NCBI GenBank assembly: GCA_900317825.1
Contig: ONIH01000002.1
Span: 55,656 to 119,655, forward strand
Reading direction: 5' to 3'
From: an uncultured Lachnospiraceae bacterium
GTDB taxonomy: Bacteria > Bacillota > Clostridia > Lachnospirales > Lachnospiraceae
DNA: 64,000 nucleotides
A program made the translations under genes and the position numbers. Shown here in pieces: positions 25,671-33,671 of this stretch (position 1 is its first letter; each line of letters starts with the position of its first letter). The notes under the pieces are model-generated. The model was not told where the DNA came from, searched no databases, and saw only the letters and a program-made list of their open reading frames with translations.

Positions 25671-26603
25671 ATGAACGAGACAGATAACGCAGAACAGATA
25701 AGGCAGCAGAGAAAAAAGGTCGGCAGGGTCCACCGCATGAAAAAATTCATTACGGGTTTTCTGGTATTCTGGACTATTTTTTCAATCGTGGCTATTGTCA
25801 TTCTCGGTATTTTTTCGTATTCGATGTACCGCAAGATAAAGGATCTGAACAGTACAGTAAAGACTCTCGCGGAGAATAAGTCATCATCTTCGAAAAGGCA
25901 GGCTGCCTCAGAAAAGGACCTTGAGACAAACGATGTAGAGACAGATATCGAGAACCTGGCCGACGAGTCTGATATAAGAAAAGTCTATCTGACCTTCGAC
26001 GACGGTCCGAGCCAGAACACTGGAAAAATCCTCGATATCCTGGACGATTATAACGTAAAGGCCACTTTTTTCGTGAACGGGCGGACAGATGACCATTCAA
26101 AAAAAATGTATAAGCGTATAGTGGACGAAGGCCACACTATAGGGATGCATTCCTACACTCATAACTACAGTCAGGTATATGCATCCCTTTCTTCGTTTAA
26201 AAAGGATTTTTTCAGGATACAGGATCTGATCTATGACTACACCGGAGTAAAGAGTGACCTGTACCGCTTTCCTGGTGGCAGCTCAAACCAGGTATCAGAC
26301 ACGAGCATGTCGACTCTGATCAGATTTTTAAATAAAGATCATGTCCGCTACTTCGACTGGAATGTATCCAGCGGGGATGCCACATCAAATGAAGAGAGTT
26401 CTGATGAAATTATTGAAAACGTTATGAGAGATGTGGTAAAATATAAGACATCGGTTGTTCTGATGCATGATGCCGCTACAAAGGATACTACTGTTAAGGC
26501 TCTTCCTGAGCTGATACAGAGGATTCAGAAGGAGGGGGATCTTATCCTGCCGATAGATGAAAATACGAGACTGATCCAGCATGTCAGTCTTTCCACTAAA
26601 TAA
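25671..26603 (+). CDS. Membrane-anchored polysaccharide (peptidoglycan) deacetylase, PgdA-like
   Basis: 310 residues. A basic start and a membrane helix (about 25-50) are followed by a Ser/Glu-rich linker and a NodB domain (about 100-295). Its motifs are TFDDGPS (catalytic Asp pair), HSYTH (metal His), RFPGGSSN, FDWNVSSGD and LMHDA. It should remove acetyl groups from cell-wall sugars outside the cell. ATG 25671 has no good ribosome-binding site and comes eight bases after the tsf terminator; ATG 25737, just before the helix and with AGGG upstream, is an alternative start. A weak possible promoter (TTGATT 25606, TATTAC 25628) overlaps the terminator. Confidence 0.85.
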   Translation: MNETDNAEQIRQQRKKVGRVHRMKKFITGFLVFWTIFSIVAIVILGIFSYSMYRKIKDLNSTVKTLAENKSSSSKRQAASEKDLETNDVETDIENLADESDIRKVYLTFDDGPSQNTGKILDILDDYNVKATFFVNGRTDDHSKKMYKRIVDEGHTIGMHSYTHNYSQVYASLSSFKKDFFRIQDLIYDYTGVKSDLYRFPGGSSNQVSDTSMSTLIRFLNKDHVRYFDWNVSSGDATSNEESSDEIIENVMRDVVKYKTSVVLMHDAATKDTTVKALPELIQRIQKEGDLILPIDENTRLIQHVSLSTK

Positions 26604-26621
26604 GTTTATGGAGGTAAACAA

Positions 26622-27512
26622 ATGAGTTTCTTTAAGGATTTTAAAGACGATTTCTCAGATGCAGTGGATGAGATGTCAGATGACAAGACAGATGCTAAGA
26701 AGAAGGCATCTACAGGTTCCATCGATGACTCAAATATTGATGTGGATTCAGAGCTTTCAAAACTCGACGGACTTTTAGAGAAAGTATCAAAGAAGGTCGA
26801 TGCACCTGATGAAAAGCCTGCTGATTCTACACACAAGGTAACTCCTGCAGAGCTTTTAGGAGGAGCTGCTTCAGAACCGGAAGTCAAGTCATCTTCTGTA
26901 TCTGATATATTAGGAAGCACTTCAAATGCTGCTGCAGAAGAAGCTCAGGCAGCACCTGTTTCAGAACCGGCACCTGCACCAAAGGAGACTACTATCATGG
27001 ATTACTCAGCACCAGCCAGTGATGCTTTAGATACTTTAAATACCCGCCAGTCAGCATCAGATGAAAATGCAGTCATTACATCAGGCATGACCATTACTGG
27101 TGACCTTGATTCCACAGGTTCCATCAGTGTAGAGGGAACTATAAACGGTAATGTCAGATGCAACGGAAAGCTGACAGTTACAGGAGCTATCAATGGTAAC
27201 TCACAGACTTCTGAGTTCGTAGCTGACCAGGCACGTATCCAGGGTGAGGTAGTATCAAACGGCACCGTAAAGATCGGCGTCGGTTCAGTCATCATCGGAA
27301 ATGTCAGCGCTGCTTCAGCAGTTATCGCAGGAGCCGTAAAGGGTGACATCGATGTACAGGGACCTGTAGTCGTAGACACTTCAGCAGTAGTCATGGGCAA
27401 TATCAAGTCAAAGAGCGTCCAGATAAACAACGGTGCTATCATCGAAGGTTTCTGCTCGCAGGCTTATGCTGATGTGGATGTCAGTGCAGTATTTGGTGAC
27501 GAGGCACAGTAA
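26622..27512 (+). CDS. Bactofilin (polymer-forming cytoskeletal protein)
   Basis: 296 residues. The first ~145 residues are acidic and low-complexity, with Asp/Glu/Ser/Ala/Pro stretches. The bactofilin beta-helix (about 148-280) shows the regular short-strand pattern (SISVEGTINGNVRCNGKLTV, VIAGAVKGDIDVQGPVVV). Bactofilins polymerise without nucleotide and often guide local cell-wall remodelling. The N-terminal extension is longer than in most family members. A GGAGG site precedes ATG 26622. Placement after the cell-wall deacetylase suggests joint action. It overlaps pyrH by one base. Confidence 0.88.
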   Translation: MSFFKDFKDDFSDAVDEMSDDKTDAKKKASTGSIDDSNIDVDSELSKLDGLLEKVSKKVDAPDEKPADSTHKVTPAELLGGAASEPEVKSSSVSDILGSTSNAAAEEAQAAPVSEPAPAPKETTIMDYSAPASDALDTLNTRQSASDENAVITSGMTITGDLDSTGSISVEGTINGNVRCNGKLTVTGAINGNSQTSEFVADQARIQGEVVSNGTVKIGVGSVIIGNVSAASAVIAGAVKGDIDVQGPVVVDTSAVVMGNIKSKSVQINNGAIIEGFCSQAYADVDVSAVFGDEAQ

Positions 27513-28207
27513 TGAAGCGTATTTTACTTAAGCTCTCTGGAGAGGCTCTTTCAGGTGATAAGGGCTTCGGATTCGACGAGGTAAATGCTGCCTCTGTCGC
27601 AGAACAGATAAAAAAAGTCGCCGATACTGGCGTACAGATAGGAATAGTCATCGGAGGCGGTAACTTCTGGAGAGGACGTACATCAGGTGATATGGGCCGT
27701 TCTCAGGCAGATCAGATCGGAATGCTGGCTACTGTCATGAACTGCATCTATATGTCAGAGGCAGTAAGACATACCGGCCTCATGACAAATATCCTGACAC
27801 CTTTCGAATGCGGTTCTTTTACAAAGCTCTACTCTAAGGACAGGGCAGAGAAGTATTTAAAGGCCGGTCATGTCGTATTTTTTGCAGGCGGGACAGGTCA
27901 TCCGTATTTTTCAACTGATACGGCTACAGCACTTCGTGCCATAGAGATAGAGGCTGATATGATCCTTCTCGCGAAGGCAGTCGACGGGATCTACGATTCT
28001 GACCCGAAGGTAAATCCGGATGCCAGGAGATACGATACTATTGCTATTCAGGATGTCATCGACCAGAAGCTCGGGGTCATGGATCTGACAGCTTCGATCA
28101 TGTGCATGGAGAACAAAATGCCGATGCGGGTTTTCGCTCTCGATGAGAAGGACAGCATCCTGAAGGCCATAAGCGGAGACTTTAACGGTACTACAGTTAC
28201 AGTATAA
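27512..28207 (+). CDS. pyrH: UMP kinase
   Basis: 231 residues of the amino-acid-kinase fold, as in bacterial UMP kinases. The opening RILLKLSGEALSG and the IVIGGGNFWRG phosphate-binding segment are typical. The DTATALRAIEIEADMILLAK block and the DGIYDSDPK block bind nucleotide. It makes UDP from UMP in the cytoplasm. The start overlaps the bactofilin stop (TAATG), so it depends on translation of the bactofilin gene. Confidence 0.96.
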   Translation: MKRILLKLSGEALSGDKGFGFDEVNAASVAEQIKKVADTGVQIGIVIGGGNFWRGRTSGDMGRSQADQIGMLATVMNCIYMSEAVRHTGLMTNILTPFECGSFTKLYSKDRAEKYLKAGHVVFFAGGTGHPYFSTDTATALRAIEIEADMILLAKAVDGIYDSDPKVNPDARRYDTIAIQDVIDQKLGVMDLTASIMCMENKMPMRVFALDEKDSILKAISGDFNGTTVTV

Positions 28208-28219
28208 GGAAATTCATAT

Positions 28220-28774
28220 ATGGATAAGAGATTAGACGAATACAAGGACAAAATGCAGAAGTCCTATGAGTCACTGCTGAAGGATTACACCACGATCCGC
28301 GCAGGAAGGGCAAACCCGCATATCCTCGATAAGATAACGGTTGACTACTATGGAGCGCCTACTCCGCTCCAGCAGGTAGCGAATATATCAGTTCCTGAAG
28401 CCAGGATGATCCAGATACAGCCATGGGAGCCTTCGATGGTAAAAGAGATCGAGAAGGCAATCCTCGTATCTGACTTAGGACTTAATCCTACGAACGACGG
28501 AAAGACCATAAGGCTTGTCTTCCCTGACCTCACAGAGGAACGCCGTAAGGAGCTTTCAAAGGAAGTCAAGAAAATGGGCGAGAACGGTAAGGTTGCTATC
28601 AGAAATGTACGCCGTGACGCCAATGACTTCGTAAAAAAGACTGGAAAGGCTGAGGACCTCTCAGAAGATGAGACAAAGGACCTTGAGGATCAGATCCAGA
28701 AGATTACCGACGAGTACATAAAAAAGGTCGACGCCGCTATCGACGACAAGACCAAAGAGATAATGACGATATAA
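28220..28774 (+). CDS. frr: Ribosome recycling factor
   Basis: 184 residues, the usual length. Family segments are LKDYTTIRAGRANPHILDKI, the VDYYGAPTPLQQVANISVPE block and FPDLTEERRKEL. With EF-G it splits post-termination ribosomes. It follows pyrH by 12 bases, with a weak AAGGAAA site, and is followed by a terminator. Confidence 0.97.
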   Translation: MDKRLDEYKDKMQKSYESLLKDYTTIRAGRANPHILDKITVDYYGAPTPLQQVANISVPEARMIQIQPWEPSMVKEIEKAILVSDLGLNPTNDGKTIRLVFPDLTEERRKELSKEVKKMGENGKVAIRNVRRDANDFVKKTGKAEDLSEDETKDLEDQIQKITDEYIKKVDAAIDDKTKEIMTI

Positions 28775-28779
28775 AATCC

Positions 28780-28803
28780 AGGGGACCTTGGGTCCCCTTT
28801 TTT
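28780..28803 (+). terminator. Terminator between frr and uppS
   Basis: GGGGACC (28781-28787) pairs with GGTCCCC (28791-28797) across a 3-base loop, with an outer A-T pair, followed by six T residues. It would limit read-through from pyrH-frr into the isoprenoid/envelope genes. No clear promoter was found between it and uppS, so partial read-through is likely. Confidence 0.75.
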
Positions 28804-28819
28804 AGATTAAAGGAGTCTG

Positions 28820-29521
28820 ATGGAAGAAGAGTTACTGCCGGTGCCTACACACGTAGCCATCATCCTTGATGGAAACGGGCGTTGGGCGAAGGCCAAGGGA
28901 ATGCCACGCACTTATGGGCATATACAGGGAGCAAAGAGGGTAGAGCCTATCACAAAAGCCGCAAATGAGCTGGGGATAAAGTATCTGTCTCTCTATGCTT
29001 TTTCTACGGAGAACTGGAACAGGCCTGCAGAAGAGGTCTCCACCCTGATGAAGCTTCTCGCCAGGTATATGAAGATCTGTCAGAAGCTCTGTCTCCAGGA
29101 GGGCATGAGAGCCCGCATTATAGGAGACAAGTCGGGCCTTCCGGAAGACCTGTTAAGAGAAGCTGCGGAGCTCGAACAGGCCACTGCCAGAAATACCGGC
29201 ATGTGCCTCTGTATCTGCATAAACTACGGCAGCCGTGATGAGATGGTTAGGGCCATGAGGCAGATGTATAAAGACATAAGGGATCCGTCGGAGATCACCG
29301 AAGAAAAATTCAGCGCCTATTTAGATACTTACGATATCCCGGATCCGGATCTTCTGATAAGGACTAGCGGTGAGCAGAGGGTGTCGAACTTCCTTCTCTG
29401 GCAGCTCGCATATGCAGAGTTTTATTTTACACCTGTGGACTGGCCTGACTTCACAGAAGAAGAGCTTAAAAAAGCAGTCGATACTTACAGGCACAGAAAC
29501 CGCCGGTACGGCAAGGTATAA
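28820..29521 (+). CDS. uppS: Undecaprenyl diphosphate synthase
   Basis: 233 residues of the cis-prenyltransferase family. The catalytic Asp17 lies in ILDGNGRWA; STENWNRP and RTSGEQRVSNFLLWQ are the substrate-binding blocks. It makes the C55 lipid carrier for peptidoglycan and teichoic acid synthesis. The start has AAAGGAG upstream. It opens the envelope part of the cluster. Confidence 0.96.
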   Translation: MEEELLPVPTHVAIILDGNGRWAKAKGMPRTYGHIQGAKRVEPITKAANELGIKYLSLYAFSTENWNRPAEEVSTLMKLLARYMKICQKLCLQEGMRARIIGDKSGLPEDLLREAAELEQATARNTGMCLCICINYGSRDEMVRAMRQMYKDIRDPSEITEEKFSAYLDTYDIPDPDLLIRTSGEQRVSNFLLWQLAYAEFYFTPVDWPDFTEEELKKAVDTYRHRNRRYGKV

Positions 29522-29548
29522 GATAATTTATCTGGAAAGGTTTGATAT

Positions 29549-30412
29549 ATGTTTTGGACTAGACTTATAAGCGGAGTGGTGCTTGTGGCACTAGCGCTTC
29601 TTCTGATAATCCCGGGAGGACCGGTGCTTCTGGTATCCACCTGTGTGATCTCGCTTATTGGCTTATTCGAGTATTACAGGGCGTTGGGACTCCACAAGAA
29701 GCCAGCAGCCTGGGTCGGATATATTTTTACGGTGCTGTACTATATCAGCTTCCTGCTGCAGAAAGAAGCAGCATTTTCGATGAATGAAAAGTTGGGAGGA
29801 CAGGCCATCTGGTGGAAGGGATCATCCATTATCATGCTTATCGTCTGCCTGCTCATAGCACTTCTGTTTTTCTATGTGTTCTCATATCCGAAGTACGACA
29901 TAAAACAGATAGCAGGGCTTTTCTTTGGGCCTATGTATGTGTCGGTGATGCTCTCATACATCTACCAGCTGAGGGAGTATACTCATGGCAAGTACTTAGT
30001 CTGGCTTATCTTCCTTACGGCCTGGGGCTGCGATACCTGTGCCTACTGCGCCGGCAGGCTTTTTGGAAAGCATCATATGACACCGCTCCTGTCGCCTAAA
30101 AAGACGGTAGAGGGAGCTGTTGGCGGTGTAGCCGGGGCTTTCCTTTTAAACCTCATATATATGATGATTTTCAGGGATAAACTCACCTACATGGGAACAA
30201 AGGAGATAATCATTCTGGCCCTTCTTTCTATGGCAGGTGCCCTTATCTCTATGGTAGGTGACCTGGCTGCTTCTGCGATCAAGAGAAACGTAGACATAAA
30301 GGACTACGGAAAGCTGATACCAGGTCATGGCGGGATTCTTGACCGTTTCGACTCAGTTCTTATCACGGCACCAGTCATCTACTATCTGGTGACATTTATA
30401 GTAATAGGATAG
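29549..30412 (+). CDS. cdsA: Phosphatidate cytidylyltransferase
   Basis: 287 residues with about eight membrane segments. The C-terminal signature KDYGKLIPGHGGILDRFDS is diagnostic for CdsA, and a preceding SPKKTVEGAVGG block is also typical. It makes CDP-diacylglycerol for phospholipid synthesis. The start follows GGAAAGG. It lies between uppS and dxr in conserved order. PgsA, which uses its product, is encoded near the right end of the window. Confidence 0.95.
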   Translation: MFWTRLISGVVLVALALLLIIPGGPVLLVSTCVISLIGLFEYYRALGLHKKPAAWVGYIFTVLYYISFLLQKEAAFSMNEKLGGQAIWWKGSSIIMLIVCLLIALLFFYVFSYPKYDIKQIAGLFFGPMYVSVMLSYIYQLREYTHGKYLVWLIFLTAWGCDTCAYCAGRLFGKHHMTPLLSPKKTVEGAVGGVAGAFLLNLIYMMIFRDKLTYMGTKEIIILALLSMAGALISMVGDLAASAIKRNVDIKDYGKLIPGHGGILDRFDSVLITAPVIYYLVTFIVIG

Positions 30413-30416
30413 TTAT

Positions 30417-31568
30417 ATGAAAAAATTATCTATAATCGGCTCTACCGGTTCCATCGGAACCCAGGCCCTGGAAGTCATAGATCAGATGAGTGACATAAAG
30501 GTCACTTCGTTAGCCTGTGGGAGAAATGTAAAGCTTCTCTTAGAGCAGGCAAGAAAGCATATGCCGCACCTGATCTCATGTGAGCTGAAGGAAGACGCCG
30601 ATTTTTTAAAGGAAGACCTTAAAGAGCTTCCGATAGAGGTACTCTGGGGTGAAGAGGGCTTAAATGCAGTCGCTGAAGACTCAGAGTCTGAGATGCTTCT
30701 TAACGCTATAGTCGGAATGAAGGGAATAGTTCCTACTGTTAAAGCTATAAAGAAAAATAAGACAATAGCCCTGGCAAATAAGGAGACTCTTGTTGCAGCA
30801 GGACATATCATAATGCCACTCGCAAAAGAGTACGGAGTAAAGATACTTCCGGTAGACTCGGAGCATTCGGCTATTTTCCAGAGTCTCAAGGGGAACAGGG
30901 GCGAAGACATAAAGAGGATCCTTCTTACGGCTTCAGGCGGTCCGTTCAGAGGAATGAGCTATGAAGACCTGGAGAAAGTGACGTTAAAGGATGCGCTTAA
31001 GAACCCCAACTGGTCGATGGGAAAAAAGGTCACAGTCGATTCTGCCTCGATGGTGAATAAAGGCCTTGAGGTCATGGAAGCTCACTGGCTTTTTGATGTG
31101 CCGGTAAACCATATACAGGTGCTGGTGCATCCGGAGAGTATCCTGCATTCGGCGGTAGAGTTCGACGACGGAGCAGTCATAGGGCAGATGGGAGTTCCTG
31201 ATATGAAGATCCCTATCCACTATGCGCTGACCTATCCGAAGCGTGGAGAACTCAACGTAAAGCCGTTAGACCTGTTTGAAGTGCAGACGCTGCATTTTTA
31301 TCATCCAGATATGGAGACCTTCTTCGGACTTCAGCTTGCTTTTGACGCCTCACTTGCAGGTGGTAATATGCCATGTGTATTCAACGCCGCAAACGAAGAG
31401 GCTGTGGCGTCTTTTCTAAACGAGAAGATCAGCTTTATCCAGATACCTGAGATTATCCAGACGGCGATGATGGAAGCTGATTTTGAAGAGGATCCGTCGA
31501 TAGACGACATCTTACAGACTGAGAAGGACGTAAGAGAAATAGTGAGGAAACTGATTTGCACATTATAA
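30417..31568 (+). CDS. dxr: 1-deoxy-D-xylulose 5-phosphate reductoisomerase
   Basis: 383 residues. The NADPH-binding opening is IIGSTGSIGTQALEVI. The metal/substrate segments include LPVDSEHSAIFQ and the TASGGPF and NPNWSMGKKVTVDSASMVNKG blocks. It performs the second step of the MEP isoprenoid pathway, which also needs IspG encoded two genes later. It overlaps rseP by 13 bases. Confidence 0.96.
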   Translation: MKKLSIIGSTGSIGTQALEVIDQMSDIKVTSLACGRNVKLLLEQARKHMPHLISCELKEDADFLKEDLKELPIEVLWGEEGLNAVAEDSESEMLLNAIVGMKGIVPTVKAIKKNKTIALANKETLVAAGHIIMPLAKEYGVKILPVDSEHSAIFQSLKGNRGEDIKRILLTASGGPFRGMSYEDLEKVTLKDALKNPNWSMGKKVTVDSASMVNKGLEVMEAHWLFDVPVNHIQVLVHPESILHSAVEFDDGAVIGQMGVPDMKIPIHYALTYPKRGELNVKPLDLFEVQTLHFYHPDMETFFGLQLAFDASLAGGNMPCVFNAANEEAVASFLNEKISFIQIPEIIQTAMMEADFEEDPSIDDILQTEKDVREIVRKLICTL

Positions 31569-32596
31569 TAGCTATACTCATATTCGGATTTATCATCATT
31601 TTTCACGAGCTCGGACATTTTTCGGTCGCAAAGGCGTGCAATGTCAGGGTTAATGAATTTACGCTGGGCTTAGGACCTACGCTCGTTTCATTCGGAAAGG
31701 GAGAGACAAAGTACTGCCTGAAGCTCCTGCCTTTCGGCGGAAGCTGCGTCATGGAAGGTGAAGACTCCGAGAGTGATGATGACAGGGCTTTTAACAAAAA
31801 GCCGCTCTGGCAGAGATTTCTTATAGTATTTGCCGGGCCGTTCTTTAATTTCCTGCTGGCTTTTATCCTGTCACTTATCATGATAGGTTCCGCGGGCTAC
31901 TATTCACCTACGATAGGACAGGTGACAGCCGGATACCCGGCAGAGGAAGCTGGCCTTGCGGCAGGTGATGAGATAGTTTCGATAAACGGATATCCGATAC
32001 ATTTTTATAATGAGATAAGCATCTATACTTTTTTTCATAAGAAAAAGAGTTACGACGTGCGCTACAGACATGACGGAGAGGTAAAGGAGACAAAGCTTAC
32101 CCCGAAATACGACAAGAAACTGAAGCGTTATCTGCTTGGCGTTGTCGGAAGCTCAGACAGGACGCATCCTGGTGTTTTTGGAACTGTGCAGTACAGCTTT
32201 TACGAGATAAAGTATCAGATATATGTCGTGATACAGAGCCTTAAGGAGCTGGTATTAGGTCATGTAACGATAAACGATATGTCCGGGCCTGTAGGCATAG
32301 TAAAGACGATAGGAGACACCTATAAATCATCGCTTGTCGATGGCGCTTACTATGTCGTCATGAATATGATAAATATAGCGATACTACTGACGGCAAACCT
32401 CGGTGTTATGAACCTGCTGCCATTCCCGGCACTCGACGGAGGGCGGCTGCTTATCTTTATCATAGAGGGTATTTCCAGAAGAAAGATACCTGAAAAGGTT
32501 GAAGGCTACATAAATGCAGTCGGTTTTATCATACTTATGGCACTGATGGTGCTCATCATGGGAAACGATATCAGAAGGATTATAGTCGGAAGTTAA
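31556..32596 (+). CDS. rseP: Site-2 intramembrane metalloprotease RseP/RasP
   Basis: 346 residues. The zinc motif HELGH is at residues 17-21 in the first membrane helix. A PDZ domain lies at about 120-200. The second active-site motif is in NLLPFPALDGGRLL. The protease cuts membrane-bound anti-sigma factors and leftover signal peptides. The start is TTG 31556, inside dxr, with GAGGAA six bases upstream. The family size and both motifs are complete. Confidence 0.94.
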   Translation: MHIIIAILIFGFIIIFHELGHFSVAKACNVRVNEFTLGLGPTLVSFGKGETKYCLKLLPFGGSCVMEGEDSESDDDRAFNKKPLWQRFLIVFAGPFFNFLLAFILSLIMIGSAGYYSPTIGQVTAGYPAEEAGLAAGDEIVSINGYPIHFYNEISIYTFFHKKKSYDVRYRHDGEVKETKLTPKYDKKLKRYLLGVVGSSDRTHPGVFGTVQYSFYEIKYQIYVVIQSLKELVLGHVTINDMSGPVGIVKTIGDTYKSSLVDGAYYVVMNMINIAILLTANLGVMNLLPFPALDGGRLLIFIIEGISRRKIPEKVEGYINAVGFIILMALMVLIMGNDIRRIIVGS

Positions 32597-32599
32597 GAT

Positions 32600-33658
32600 A
32601 TGAAAACTAAAGAAGTACGTATTGGAGACAGGGTTATCGGAGGCGGTAATCCTGTCCTTATTCAATCAATGACAAATACAAAGACAGAGGATGTGTCCGC
32701 TACGGTAGCACAGATCCACGAGCTGGAGAAGGCAGGCTGCGATATCATCCGCTGTACGGCGCCTACGATGGAGGCAGCCAGGGCTATCGCTGAGATAAAA
32801 AAGCAGATACATATTCCACTGGTGGCGGACATCCATTTTGACTACAGACTGGCTATAGCCTCTATCGAAAACGGGGCTGACAAGATCCGCATAAATCCAG
32901 GGAATATAGGCGCTAAAGAGCGGGTAAAGGCAGTAGTCGACTGCGCGAAAGAGAGAAATATCCCGATAAGAGTAGGCGTAAACTCCGGCTCTCTTGAAAA
33001 AGACCTGCTAGAAAAATACGGCGGTGTCACGGCAGAGGCCCTGGTGGAGAGCGCCTTAAAGGAGGCTGCTGTCATAGAGGACATGGGATACGACAATCTC
33101 GTGATCTCTATAAAGTCATCAGATGTCATGACAGCGGTAAAGGCACACGAGCTTATAAGCAAAAAGACAGATCATCCGCTTCATGTCGGTATCACAGAGG
33201 CAGGAACACTAAGGCGAGGCCTGATAAAGTCATCTATAGGTCTCGGGCTTATATTAAGCCAGGGGATAGGAGACACCATAAGAGTCTCACTTACGGCTGA
33301 TCCTGTAGAAGAAGTCTACGCAGCCAGGGAGATACTTAAGACTCTGGGCCTCCGAAAGGGCGGGATAGAGATAGTTTCCTGTCCTACCTGCGGCAGGACC
33401 CAGATAGACCTTATAGGCTTGGCAGAGCAGGCAGAAAGCATAGCATCAGAGTTCGACGACCTGGACATAAAGCTCGCAGTCATGGGATGCGTCGTAAACG
33501 GACCGGGAGAAGCAAAAGAAGCTGACTTGGGGATTGCCGGTGGAGACGGAGTAGGACTTCTGATAAGGCACGGAGAGATAGTGAAAAAGCTGCCGGAGGA
33601 CGAGCTACTTCCGGCACTGAGGGAAGAATTAGAGCGGATAAGGGCAGAAAAAGCCTGA
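32600..33658 (+). CDS. ispG: 4-hydroxy-3-methylbut-2-enyl diphosphate synthase (flavodoxin/ferredoxin)
   Basis: 352 residues, the short bacterial form. The opening VRIGDRVIGGGNPVLIQSMT is typical, as is SCPTCGRTQ followed by MGCVVNGPGEA, which supply the three cysteines for the 4Fe-4S cluster. It is the penultimate MEP pathway enzyme and works downstream of Dxr. It sits between rseP and polC, where Bacillus has proS. Confidence 0.96.
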   Translation: MKTKEVRIGDRVIGGGNPVLIQSMTNTKTEDVSATVAQIHELEKAGCDIIRCTAPTMEAARAIAEIKKQIHIPLVADIHFDYRLAIASIENGADKIRINPGNIGAKERVKAVVDCAKERNIPIRVGVNSGSLEKDLLEKYGGVTAEALVESALKEAAVIEDMGYDNLVISIKSSDVMTAVKAHELISKKTDHPLHVGITEAGTLRRGLIKSSIGLGLILSQGIGDTIRVSLTADPVEEVYAAREILKTLGLRKGGIEIVSCPTCGRTQIDLIGLAEQAESIASEFDDLDIKLAVMGCVVNGPGEAKEADLGIAGGDGVGLLIRHGEIVKKLPEDELLPALREELERIRAEKA

Positions 33659-33671
33659 TAGAGGATTTTTC

